Below are positions 26,393 through 33,525 of a stretch of DNA of 64,000 nt, piece after piece. A model generated the notes under the pieces. It saw nothing but the letters and a program-made list of their open reading frames with translations, was not told the origin of the DNA and did not search any database. The number at the start of each line of letters is the position of its first letter. Positions within the stretch are counted from its first letter, which is position 1. The DNA is from DATCLS01 sp036563805 (lineage in GTDB: Bacteria; Actinomycetota; Acidimicrobiia; Acidimicrobiales; VFJN01). The position numbers were made by a program, and so were the translations under genes. The DNA is taken from contig DATCLS010000096.1 of the NCBI GenBank assembly GCA_036563805.1, positions 1-64,000 of the forward strand, given 5' to 3'.

Positions 26393-26461
26393 CTCGTGGC
26401 TTCCCCCCATGCCGCGTGTCTCGACCGCCCCAGGTTGCCACGGGCGACGGCCGTCGGCCGC

Positions 26462-27079
26462 TCAGGCCGGGGGCCGCCCGTCCGGGCCCGGCTCGTCCGC
26501 CTCGGCCGCGGCCGCCGCCTCGACGAGAGCCGCCACCACCGCCTCCTCGTACGCGGGCCGGTAGGTGGGGACGCCGGTGCCCGACCGCACCCGGGGAGGC
26601 AGCTCGAGCTGGACGCCCGCCCCCGCCGGCAGGTTGACCGGGTTGCGGGGGTGCTGGCCCCGGAGCCCGTCGGGGATGGCCTGCACGTCGTCGACGACCT
26701 CGAACCCGGCGCCCAGCCGACGGCGCAGGGCCGCGGCCAGCGTGGCGGCCAGGGGGCGGTTCCGGCCCCCGAGCAGCAGCGTGGTCCACATGCCCTCGCG
26801 GCCGTAGCCGTGGATCGCCACCGCCACCCGGACGTGCTCGACGAACGCCGCCAGCGCCGGCGAGGCCGCCGGGTCGAACGCGGTCGACGGGACGTGCCAG
26901 CGCAGGTCGGGCGGCTGGCGGACCACGTAGAGCGAGGCCCCGGCCTGGTCGGCCGCGGCGAGGGCGATGGCGTCGGTGCCCCTCTCGAGACTGCCGCCGT
27001 GGAAGGCGAGCAGCCCGAAGCGGCTGCGCAGCTCACACTGCTCCTCGACGCCCGGGTGGTCGAGCAGCTCGCCGAGCAT
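26462..27079 (-). CDS. Poly-gamma-glutamate hydrolase-like protein (DUF867 type)
   Basis: The 205-residue protein shows LLAFHGGSLERGTDAIA, then VAIHGYGREGMWTTLLLGGRN and, near the end, RGQHPRNPVNLPAGAGVQLELPP. His/Glu/His positions of this kind bind zinc in phage and bacterial gamma-PGA hydrolases. The family assignment is from pattern memory, so it is a likely rather than certain call. I chose the ATG at 27079, which lies 10 nt after TACCAT on the minus strand; a longer reading to 27208 would take in the 47-bp repeat and the sigma promoter. It is divergent from the sigma factor. Confidence 0.62.
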   Translation of the reverse strand: MLGELLDHPGVEEQCELRSRFGLLAFHGGSLERGTDAIALAAADQAGASLYVVRQPPDLRWHVPSTAFDPAASPALAAFVEHVRVAVAIHGYGREGMWTTLLLGGRNRPLAATLAAALRRRLGAGFEVVDDVQAIPDGLRGQHPRNPVNLPAGAGVQLELPPRVRSGTGVPTYRPAYEEAVVAALVEAAAAAEADEPGPDGRPPA

Positions 27080-27128
27080 CGCGACCGCGATGGTACCTGC
27101 GTGGGGCCGTCCGTCCCCGGGCACGCCG

Positions 27129-27175
27129 GCTCGTCGGGGACCGTCGTGGCGGGGACGGCGACCACCAGGCCCCGC
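27129..27175 (-). repeat. 47-bp interspersed repeat, copy 1
   Basis: This segment matches 39060-39106 on the opposite strand with one mismatch in 47 bases. Here it is intergenic between two divergent genes, though in the minus strand it could still encode RGLVVAVPATTVPDE. Copy 2 lies inside a gene. Confidence 0.85.
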
Positions 27176-27206
27176 GAGCCGTCCGGCTGGGGCAAGATGG
27201 GCGGGC

Positions 27207-27761
27207 ATGCCCGGGGGCCACGACGGCGACGATGCGGACCTCGCGCGGCGCTTCGCAGCCGGCGACGAGGACGCCGTGCGCGCCGTCTACGAGCGCTACG
27301 CCGGCCCGATCCTGACCGTCGCCCTGTCCATGCTCGGCCGCCGCGACCTGGCCGACGAGGCGGTGCAGACGACCATGCTCAAGGCGTGGCGGGCCGCCGA
27401 CTCGTTCGACCCGTCCCGCGAGCTGGCGCCGTGGCTGTACGCCATCGCCCGGCGGGTGGCGATCGACATCTACCGGCGCGAGAGCCGGACGGCCGGGCAA
27501 TCTGAGCTGGGCGACAACGACGTGGCGGTGGTGCCGGTCTCGTTCGAGCGGACTTGGGAGGCGTGGGAGGTCCGCGCCGCGCTCGACCAGCTCCCGCCGG
27601 ACGAGCGCGAGGTCGTCCGGCTGTGCCACCTCGTCGGCATGACCCACCAGCAGGTCGCCGAGCACCTCGGCGTGCCGCTGGGCACGGTGAAGTCCCGGTC
27701 GTCCCGGGCCCACCGGCGCCTGGCGTCCCTGCTCCGACACGTGGTGGCGGTGGCCGAATGA
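27207..27761 (+). CDS. ECF-type RNA polymerase sigma factor
   Basis: The 184-residue protein has sigma region 2 (AVYERYAGPILTVALSMLGRRDLADEAVQTTMLKAWRAADSF in part, ending WLYAIARRVAIDIYRR) and region 4 (LPPDEREVVRLCHLVGMTHQQVAEHLG followed by GTVKSRSSRAHRRL). No region 3 is present, so it is an ECF factor of the SigK/RskA-linked type, consistent with the membrane anti-sigma-like protein encoded next. CAAGAT (27193-27198) lies 8 nt before the ATG, suggesting a leaderless mRNA. The stop overlaps a possible 26-codon reading frame that fills most of the gap to the next gene. Confidence 0.92.
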   Translation: MPGGHDGDDADLARRFAAGDEDAVRAVYERYAGPILTVALSMLGRRDLADEAVQTTMLKAWRAADSFDPSRELAPWLYAIARRVAIDIYRRESRTAGQSELGDNDVAVVPVSFERTWEAWEVRAALDQLPPDEREVVRLCHLVGMTHQQVAEHLGVPLGTVKSRSSRAHRRLASLLRHVVAVAE

Positions 27762-27860
27762 GCGCGCTCCGTCGCCCGCGGCCGGGACGGCCCCGCGAAC
27801 TGGACGACCGTCCGCTACGTATGGGACAGCGGACGTGACCTGCACCTCCCAGCGACCCCC

Positions 27861-28724
27861 GTGGACGACGTGGACGACCTGAACGACGACGAGCTCGCCG
27901 AGCTGCTCGAGAGCGGGCACCGGGCCGGGGACGCCCCCGGGCCGGGCGTCGCCGACCTGCGGGGGCTGCTGGCCGACGAGCGGGTGTGGGCCGAGCCGGC
28001 GCCCGGGGGGCTCGACGCGCTGATGGCGGCGATCCGGGCCGAGTCCGGGGCCGGGCCGGGCGACGGGTCGGCCGAGCCGGGCGCCGGGTCGGCCGAGCCG
28101 GGCGCCGGGTCGGCCGGGCCGTCGGGACCGGCCGGGCCGTCGGGACCGGCCCTACCGGCCGAGCGCTCGGCCGCACCGTCGGGACCTGTCGCTGGCCCCC
28201 CGCCGGGCGGCCCGCCCCCGTCCGAGGCGGAGGCGGCCGGGCCCGAGGCGGCCGGACCCGTGCGGCCGCCCGCCCACCTGGCGAGCCGGCGCCGGGGCCG
28301 GCGGACGCTGGTCCTGACCGCGGCGGCGACCCTGGTCGTGGTGGCCGGGGTCGTGGGCCTCCTGCTGCGGTCCCGCGGCGACGGCGGGGCCCGCGAGGTG
28401 GCCCTGGCCGGCACCGAGCTCGCCCCCGACGCCTCGGGCACCGCCGAGGTCGAGGAGACCCCGTCGGGTGTGTCGATCGCCCTCGCCGTGGAGGGCCTCC
28501 CGCCGTCCGAGCCGGGCACCTATTACCAGGCCTGGGTCAAGAACGACGACGGCGGCCTCGTGACGATCGGGACGTTCCACGTGCGCGAGGGCGACGACAC
28601 GATCGAGCTGTGGTCGGGCGTGGCGGTCGACGACTATCCCCTGCTTACCGTGACCCTCCAGCGCGAGGGCGCGGGCCAGGAGTCGTCCGGCCAGGTGGTG
28701 CTGTCGGGCCGGATCGCCCCCTGA
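27861..28724 (+). CDS. Anti-sigma factor, RskA-like membrane protein
   Basis: The 287-residue protein has an acidic cytoplasmic start (DDLNDDELAELLESGH), a disordered Gly/Ser/Pro repeat region (about 60-125), one transmembrane helix (about 149-170, LVLTAAATLVVVAGVVGLLL) and an extracytoplasmic RskA-like domain with EVEETPSGVSIALAVEGLP and YYQAWVKNDDGGLVTIGTFHV. It probably holds the upstream sigma factor at the membrane. The N-terminal sigma-binding domain is short and not clearly a zinc-type anti-sigma domain. The GTG at 27861 is the assumed start. Confidence 0.8.
   Translation: MDDVDDLNDDELAELLESGHRAGDAPGPGVADLRGLLADERVWAEPAPGGLDALMAAIRAESGAGPGDGSAEPGAGSAEPGAGSAGPSGPAGPSGPALPAERSAAPSGPVAGPPPGGPPPSEAEAAGPEAAGPVRPPAHLASRRRGRRTLVLTAAATLVVVAGVVGLLLRSRGDGGAREVALAGTELAPDASGTAEVEETPSGVSIALAVEGLPPSEPGTYYQAWVKNDDGGLVTIGTFHVREGDDTIELWSGVAVDDYPLLTVTLQREGAGQESSGQVVLSGRIAP
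28050..28148 (+). repeat. In-gene tandem repeats encoding a Gly/Ser/Pro linker
   Basis: Three 21-bp units related to GCCGAGCCGGGCGCCGGGTC(G) (28050-28070 diverged, 28071-28091 and 28092-28112 identical) are followed by two identical 18-bp units (28113-28130, 28131-28148). The units keep the frame, so the anti-sigma linker length may vary between strains. Confidence 0.88.
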
Positions 28725-28791
28725 GGCGGCGGCCGGGCGCTCGGCCGGGGATCCGCGACGGCGGCCGCCGGCGTCCGTACGCTCTCCGCCG

Positions 28792-29403
28792 ATGCACGGC
28801 TGCGACGCCATCTACGGGCTCGACATCGAGACCGACACGAGCGTCGACGGCCTCGACCCGGCGGTGGCCCCGGTGGTGACGGCGGCCCTGTCCACGCCGG
28901 AGGGCGACGAGGTGTTCGCCGGCCCCGAGCGCGAGCTGCTGGCCGCGCTGGACGACGCGCTGCGGGAGCTACGGCCGGGCGTTCTCGCCACCTGGAACGG
29001 GGCCGCGTTCGACCTGCCGTTCCTCGCCGACCGGGCCGCCCGGCACGGGCTGGAGGTCGGGCTGACGCTCACGCTCGACCCGACGATCGTGTCCCGCCGG
29101 CCGCCGCTGGCCGGCCACGACGGGGCCTACCGGGCCCGGTGGCACGGGCACCGGCACCTCGACGCCTACCGGCTGTACCGGGGCGACGTGGGCCCTGCGC
29201 TGCGGGTGTCGTGCTCGCTGAAGACGATCGCCCGGGTGGTCGGCCTGGCGCCGGTCGAGGTCGACCGCGAGCAGATCCACGCCCTGCCCGAGGACGTGCT
29301 GCGCGACTACGTGGTGAGCGACGCCCGCCTGGCCCGCCTGCTGACCGAGCGCCGCTGGCCGGCCGCCGCCCCCTTCGTCGATCCCCTCCCCGTCCCCGGC
29401 TGA
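28792..29403 (+). CDS. Predicted 3'-5' exonuclease, RNase H-like (DNA polymerase B exonuclease type)
   Basis: The 203-residue protein has DEDDy-like motifs: ExoI in YGLDIETDTS (Asp11, Glu13), ExoII in LATWNGAAFDLPFLADRAA (Asn, Asp), and ExoIII in DYVVSDARLARLL with Tyr and Asp four residues apart. The fold corresponds to stand-alone exonuclease domains related to the proofreading part of family B polymerases. TACGCT (28778-28783) is 8 nt before the ATG and no ribosome-binding site is seen. The gene stands alone; a DNA-repair or RNA-trimming role is possible. Confidence 0.72.
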   Translation: MHGCDAIYGLDIETDTSVDGLDPAVAPVVTAALSTPEGDEVFAGPERELLAALDDALRELRPGVLATWNGAAFDLPFLADRAARHGLEVGLTLTLDPTIVSRRPPLAGHDGAYRARWHGHRHLDAYRLYRGDVGPALRVSCSLKTIARVVGLAPVEVDREQIHALPEDVLRDYVVSDARLARLLTERRWPAAAPFVDPLPVPG

Positions 29404-29473
29404 GCCTCGGCCGGCCGACGCGCCGCCCCCCTGCTCGCCGATTTTGCGCTTCCGCGCTGTCGTCTGGCGGTGC

Positions 29474-29479
29474 TACCGT
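29474..29479 (+). promoter_or_regulatory. Possible -10 box for the 29564 gene
   Basis: TACCGT lies in the AT-richest part of the gap, 84 nt before the ATG; GCGAGG 7 nt before that ATG serves as Shine-Dalgarno sequence. No clear -35 is visible. Confidence 0.35.
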
Positions 29480-29563
29480 ATCTTTCCGGGTTCGTGATCC
29501 CCCTCCGGTGCAGCCGGGCAGCGATCGCCGTCATCCACGGCCATCTCTTGCTGCGAGGCACCC

Positions 29564-30925
29564 ATGTCCTGCACCGGAACCCCGCCCGGCGCCCGGCCCA
29601 CCCCCACCACCGAACCCGCTCCGGGCGCCCGACCCGCCCTCGACGCCGACGTCCTGTGCGCGCTGGTCGACGCCGTCGACGCCGCCCTCTGGGGCGGCGA
29701 CTCGCCGCCGGTCGAGACCGGCGTCCTCCTCCGCGTCGTCCCCGACCCCGCCCTCACCCCCTCCGCCCACCGGGCCGGCGACGAAGCCGGGCGGGGCGAG
29801 GGTGCCCCCGACGCCCCACGCCCCGCCGACGCGACCGATGGCCCCAGCGGCGACCGGACCGCCAGGCGGAGCACAGCCCAACCCGCCGCCGAGGCGCTGA
29901 GCGGCCCCGGCGGCGACCGGGAGGCCGGGCCCGACGCCGGTCCATCCGGTGGGGGCACCTGCGGGGCACCCGGCCGGCGGGGCGCCGGCCAGGCGGCTGG
30001 TCGCGCGGGAGCGCCAGCCGACGTCACCAGCGGCCCGGAGGGCGGCGAGGCCGGCGACCGGTGCGTCGAGGTGGCCGGCGAGCTGGGGTTGCTGCCGCTC
30101 GGCAGCGCCCACCCGCTCGACGCCCTGCTCGGCCTCGTGGCGCCGGCCGCCTGGTCGGCTATCGGCGTCGCCACCCGGGGCGACGGCCGCCCGCTCGACG
30201 GCGTTGCCTGCGCCCCCGGCAGCGGCCGGGGCACCGCCAGCGGCTGCCACGCCCCCGGCGCTCGCGAGATCCCGGCCGAGCCCGTGCTCGTCACGCTGCT
30301 CGTGGGCCGGTCGGGCGCCACCGCCGGCGTGCTCCGCCGGGCCGGCGGGCCGCCCCGGCGCCTCGAGAGCCCGCCCCAGGGCCCGGTGGCCGACGCCTGC
30401 CGCCGGGCCCTGGGCCTGGCCACCGCCCCACCGCCGGGCGGCACCGCCGAGCTGTGGGCGCGGTGGTGGCTCGACCGGCTCGTCGAGGCCGCCAGCCGGC
30501 ACCGGGCCGCCGGGGTCGTCCCCGGGTGGGCCGAGACCGTCGCCCGGCACCCCGCGGCGTTCGTACCGCTCCCCGGCACCGGCCGGCCGCCCCTCCGGCC
30601 GGCGACGCCGGCCCCCGACCCGGCGGCGGTGGCGACGGCAGCCGCCGACCTGGCAGGCGCGTGGACGTGGGAGCGGCTCCGCACCCACCACCCCGCCGCC
30701 GCCCTCCCCGGCCGGCCGGTCAGCCCGCAAGTGGCCCGGTGGATGGACGACGGCATGTTCGCCCGCTGGCAGCTGTCGGCTCTGCCGGCGGCGGCCGACC
30801 TGCTCGACGCCTGCCACGCGCTGCTGCCCGAGGCCGTCGCCGGCCGGGTGGCGGCGGTCGTCGCCGCCGACGCCTACGGCGCCGCCGAACCCACCGAGCC
30901 GGAGGCCGACAGGTGCGTCGGTTGA
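29564..30925 (+). CDS. Hypothetical Ala/Gly-rich protein (453 aa)
   Basis: No family is recognised. The protein has a conserved-looking start (LDADVLCALVDAVDAALWGGD), a disordered Gly/Ala/Asp/Arg stretch (about 65-165), then a folded half. That half has GLLPLGSAHPLDALLGLVAPAAWSAIGVATRG, a beta segment PVLVTLLVGRSGATAGVLR, a helical part WARWWLDRLVEAASRH, and a late WTWERLRTHHPA and WMDDGMFARWQLSALP. The central part looks like a small sensory or roadblock/GAF-like alpha-beta domain, but this is impression only. GCGAGG 7 nt before the ATG supports the start. Codon bias is strongly coding. It is convergent with the following gene. Confidence 0.7.
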   Translation: MSCTGTPPGARPTPTTEPAPGARPALDADVLCALVDAVDAALWGGDSPPVETGVLLRVVPDPALTPSAHRAGDEAGRGEGAPDAPRPADATDGPSGDRTARRSTAQPAAEALSGPGGDREAGPDAGPSGGGTCGAPGRRGAGQAAGRAGAPADVTSGPEGGEAGDRCVEVAGELGLLPLGSAHPLDALLGLVAPAAWSAIGVATRGDGRPLDGVACAPGSGRGTASGCHAPGAREIPAEPVLVTLLVGRSGATAGVLRRAGGPPRRLESPPQGPVADACRRALGLATAPPPGGTAELWARWWLDRLVEAASRHRAAGVVPGWAETVARHPAAFVPLPGTGRPPLRPATPAPDPAAVATAAADLAGAWTWERLRTHHPAAALPGRPVSPQVARWMDDGMFARWQLSALPAAADLLDACHALLPEAVAGRVAAVVAADAYGAAEPTEPEADRCVG

Positions 30926-30960
30926 GGCCGCCCCAGGCTCCGGCCCCAGCCCGGGCCCGC

Positions 30961-31941
30961 TCAGTCCCCGAAATGCTCCGCCAACTGCGCCCGCTCCTCG
31001 GCGCTCAGCGTGGCCCAGTCGTAGATCGATCCGCCCACGGCGTCGAGCTCCGCCACCGCCTCGGCGAACGCCGCCAGGTCCTCGCCCGTGGCGGCGTCTC
31101 CCACCCCGCCGATCGGGTGGACGGCGGCGCCCTCGTCTCCCAGGGCCGCCCGCAGCCGCGCCACGTTCTCCTCCGTGTACGCGCGGGCGTCCCGCCAGCC
31201 CGACTCGGGGGTGCGGTCGGTCCAGTAGCCCATGGGGAGCCAGGCGTCGTATAGGGCCGCCAGCTCCTCCCAGGGGAAGCCGGGCCACATCCGCCGGTTG
31301 ACGTCCTCCAGCTGCACGGGTGGCAGCACGATGGCCCCCAGGTGGTCGTCGCCGACGGCCTCCCGCAGCCGCCGCGACAGGTCGACGAGCCGGCGCGACC
31401 GCTCCCGGGCGTCCGGCACGCTGCGGGTCCACTCGATGTCCACCGCCACCCCGTCGAACCGGTGGCCGGCGGCCTCGAACGAGGCGATGGCGGCCAGGTG
31501 CGCGAGGTCGCGCTCGACGTCGCCGAAGTGGGGCAGGTACCAGCCCACGACGTGCAGGCCCTGCTCGTGGGCCCGGGCCAGGAACTCCCCCAGCAGGCGG
31601 TCGTCGACCAGGTCGCCCGGGGTGTGGGGGTCCTCGCGGGCGGCCTGCAGGTAGATGGTCCGCACGCCGGCGTCGGCCATCTCGTCCACGTCGGCGGGCG
31701 TCACCGCCGGCTCGCGGCCCGGCAGCTGCATGGCCGGGAGGAAGTCGTACACGTCGACCCAGGTCCCGTAGCCGGTGTAGGGCTCGAGCGTCCGCTCGGC
31801 GGGCGTGCGGGCCTCACCCCACGCCACGTCACGGTCGCCCTCACCGCCGGAGGCGATGTGGACGACCAGCGCGACCAGCTGCGCGAGCGACAGGAGCGTG
31901 ATCGCGCACACGGCGACCAGGGCAGCCCGACGGCGACGCAT
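30961..31941 (-). CDS. Membrane-anchored TIM-barrel glycoside-hydrolase-like protein
   Basis: The 326-residue protein has an Arg-rich start and one N-terminal hydrophobic helix (about 7-29), so the rest is outside the membrane. The domain shows successive TIM-barrel strands: GVRTIYLQAAREDPHTPGDL, GLHVVGWYLPHFGD, FDGVAVDIEWTRSV with the likely catalytic Asp/Glu, LGAIVLPPVQLEDVN, YDAWLPMGYWT and GGSIYDWATL. It resembles putative glycosidases of the DUF4015/GH-like group; the substrate is unknown. The start at 31941 is fixed by TACGGT 7 nt upstream on the minus strand. Confidence 0.7.
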   Translation of the reverse strand: MRRRRAALVAVCAITLLSLAQLVALVVHIASGGEGDRDVAWGEARTPAERTLEPYTGYGTWVDVYDFLPAMQLPGREPAVTPADVDEMADAGVRTIYLQAAREDPHTPGDLVDDRLLGEFLARAHEQGLHVVGWYLPHFGDVERDLAHLAAIASFEAAGHRFDGVAVDIEWTRSVPDARERSRRLVDLSRRLREAVGDDHLGAIVLPPVQLEDVNRRMWPGFPWEELAALYDAWLPMGYWTDRTPESGWRDARAYTEENVARLRAALGDEGAAVHPIGGVGDAATGEDLAAFAEAVAELDAVGGSIYDWATLSAEERAQLAEHFGD

Positions 31942-32127
31942 CGAGCCGACCGTACCGACCACCTTCCGCCACGCGGTGGACCCAGCAGGCCACAGAGAGT
32001 CGTTTGCCCTCACCGTTGCCCGGACCCGACGCTAGCGCCGTCGCCCGCCACCGGGCCGGTCGCCGGGCGACGCGGACGTCAGCGGCCAGCACCGAGCCGC
32101 CCCGGGCCGCCGGCCGGGCGCCGCCGG

Positions 32128-33363
32128 TCAGCCCGGTTTCCCCAGCGCCCCCGCCGCCCGCAGCGCCGCGATCCGCTCGTCGTCGTACCCGAGCACCTCG
32201 TGCAGCACGACGTCGGTGTGCTCGCCCACGGTCGGGGCCTTGGAGGGCACCGGCAGCTCGTCGCCGACGATCTTGACCGGGAACGGCAGCTGCTCGGCCC
32301 CCAGGGCCTCGCGGGGCAGGAAGCCCATGCGCTCCTGGAACTGGGGGTCGTTGGGCAGCGTCTGCGGCGTGTTCACCGGGGCGATCGGCGTGTTGTGCTC
32401 GTTGCCGAAGGCGATCCAGTCGGCGCTGGTCCGCTCCCGGAAGATGTCCCGCAGCTCGGCCTGCAGCTCCAGGTTGCCGGGGGCGTGGTCGGCGACCCGG
32501 GCGCCCGGGTACTTCTCGAACAGGTCCTGGCGGCCGACACCCTCGCAGAAGTTCTTCCAGAACTCCCGCTCCGACGCCTGGAACAGGATGAAACCGTCCT
32601 TGGTCTCGTAGACCTGGTAGCGCACGCCGTGGCGCATCCCGCCCGTCCCCGGCTCGCGGCGGGCGTAGTTGTCCGACTTGTTGCCGGTGACCTCGTCCTC
32701 GGGCCGCTCGTAGGCCTTGTACGTCTCGCTGCGGAGCCAGTCGATTGCGGCGGCGGAGTCCGACTGGGCCACCTCCATGCGGCAGCCCTCGCCGGTCTCG
32801 CGGGCCTCGATGATCCCGGCCAGGATGCCAAGCGCCCCGAACAGCGGCCCGGCCTGGATGCCGATCGACACGTGCTCGGGGATGCGGGCGAAGCCCTGCT
32901 CGTCGATCTCCGGCTTGATGATGCCGGCCCACGTGTCGTAGGCGATGCCGTGACTGGGCATGTCCTTGTAGGGGCCGGTCATGCCGTAGCCCGAGATCGT
33001 GATCATCACGATCCGGGGGTTGACCTGGCGCAGGACGTCGTAGCCGACCCCCCGACGCTCGAGGCCGCCGGGCCGCATGGCCTCCACCACGGCGTCCGCG
33101 TGGCGGACCAGCTCGAGGAACACCTCGCGCCCCTCCTCGGTTCGCAGGTCGATCGTCACCGACCGCTTGCCCCGGTTGAGGTGCAGGTGCATGAGCGACA
33201 CGCCCTCGACGATGGGCCAGGTCATCTCGCGCACGTAGTCGCCGGTCGGCGGCTCGACCTTGATCACGTCGGCGCCGAGGTCGGCCAGGTGCGTGGTGAT
33301 GGCGGCTGGCCCGAGCATCGAGCACTCCACGATGCGGACGCCCGACAGCGGGGATCGGCTCAC
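32128..33363 (-). CDS. CaiB/BaiF family CoA transferase (class III)
   Basis: The 411-residue protein moves CoA between carboxylic acids or activates a substrate with CoA in the cytosol. It begins with the family pattern PLSGVRIVECSMLGPAAITTHLADLGADVIKVEPPTGD. RGKRSVTIDLRTEEGREVFLELV, the YDTWAG segment with the likely catalytic Asp, and GPLFGALGILAGIIEARETGEG follow. The GTG at 33363 is preceded by CCAGGAGAC, a good Shine-Dalgarno sequence. It diverges from the acyl-CoA dehydrogenase fusion, and the 17-bp operator at 33414 lies between them. The substrate may be a steroid, terpenoid or aromatic acid; this is not decided. Confidence 0.88.
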   Translation of the reverse strand: MSRSPLSGVRIVECSMLGPAAITTHLADLGADVIKVEPPTGDYVREMTWPIVEGVSLMHLHLNRGKRSVTIDLRTEEGREVFLELVRHADAVVEAMRPGGLERRGVGYDVLRQVNPRIVMITISGYGMTGPYKDMPSHGIAYDTWAGIIKPEIDEQGFARIPEHVSIGIQAGPLFGALGILAGIIEARETGEGCRMEVAQSDSAAAIDWLRSETYKAYERPEDEVTGNKSDNYARREPGTGGMRHGVRYQVYETKDGFILFQASEREFWKNFCEGVGRQDLFEKYPGARVADHAPGNLELQAELRDIFRERTSADWIAFGNEHNTPIAPVNTPQTLPNDPQFQERMGFLPREALGAEQLPFPVKIVGDELPVPSKAPTVGEHTDVVLHEVLGYDDERIAALRAAGALGKPG

Positions 33364-33413
33364 AGATGTCGTCTCCTGGGTCGTGCCTCGTCCCGATCGA
33401 TGATGACACAATG

Positions 33414-33430
33414 TCTGACACACCGTCAGA
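33414..33430. promoter_or_regulatory. Regulon operator site 1 (TCTGAC-N5-GTCAGA)
   Basis: The perfect palindrome TCTGAC-ACACC-GTCAGA sits between the divergent CoA transferase and FadE fusion genes. It has the same arms and spacer length as the sites at 38018, 43737 and 59004. A smaller palindrome, GACACAATGTC (33405-33415), overlaps its left edge. Confidence 0.75.
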
Positions 33431-33525
33431 TTTCACGGGCCGCCGACCGCCTGGGACCATCCACCCCAGGCCACCGCACTCCGCGACCGCCGATTCTTGG
33501 GATCACCGACCACCGGGACCGACGC

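Noticed and set aside
27758..27838. A 26-codon frame overlapping the sigma factor stop
   Set aside because: It has an ATGA overlap but Arg/Pro-rich low-information sequence; more likely a spacer.
31342..33525. N-terminal extension of the FadE fusion
   Set aside because: It would cross the CoA transferase gene and the operator; the protein starts sensibly at 33526.
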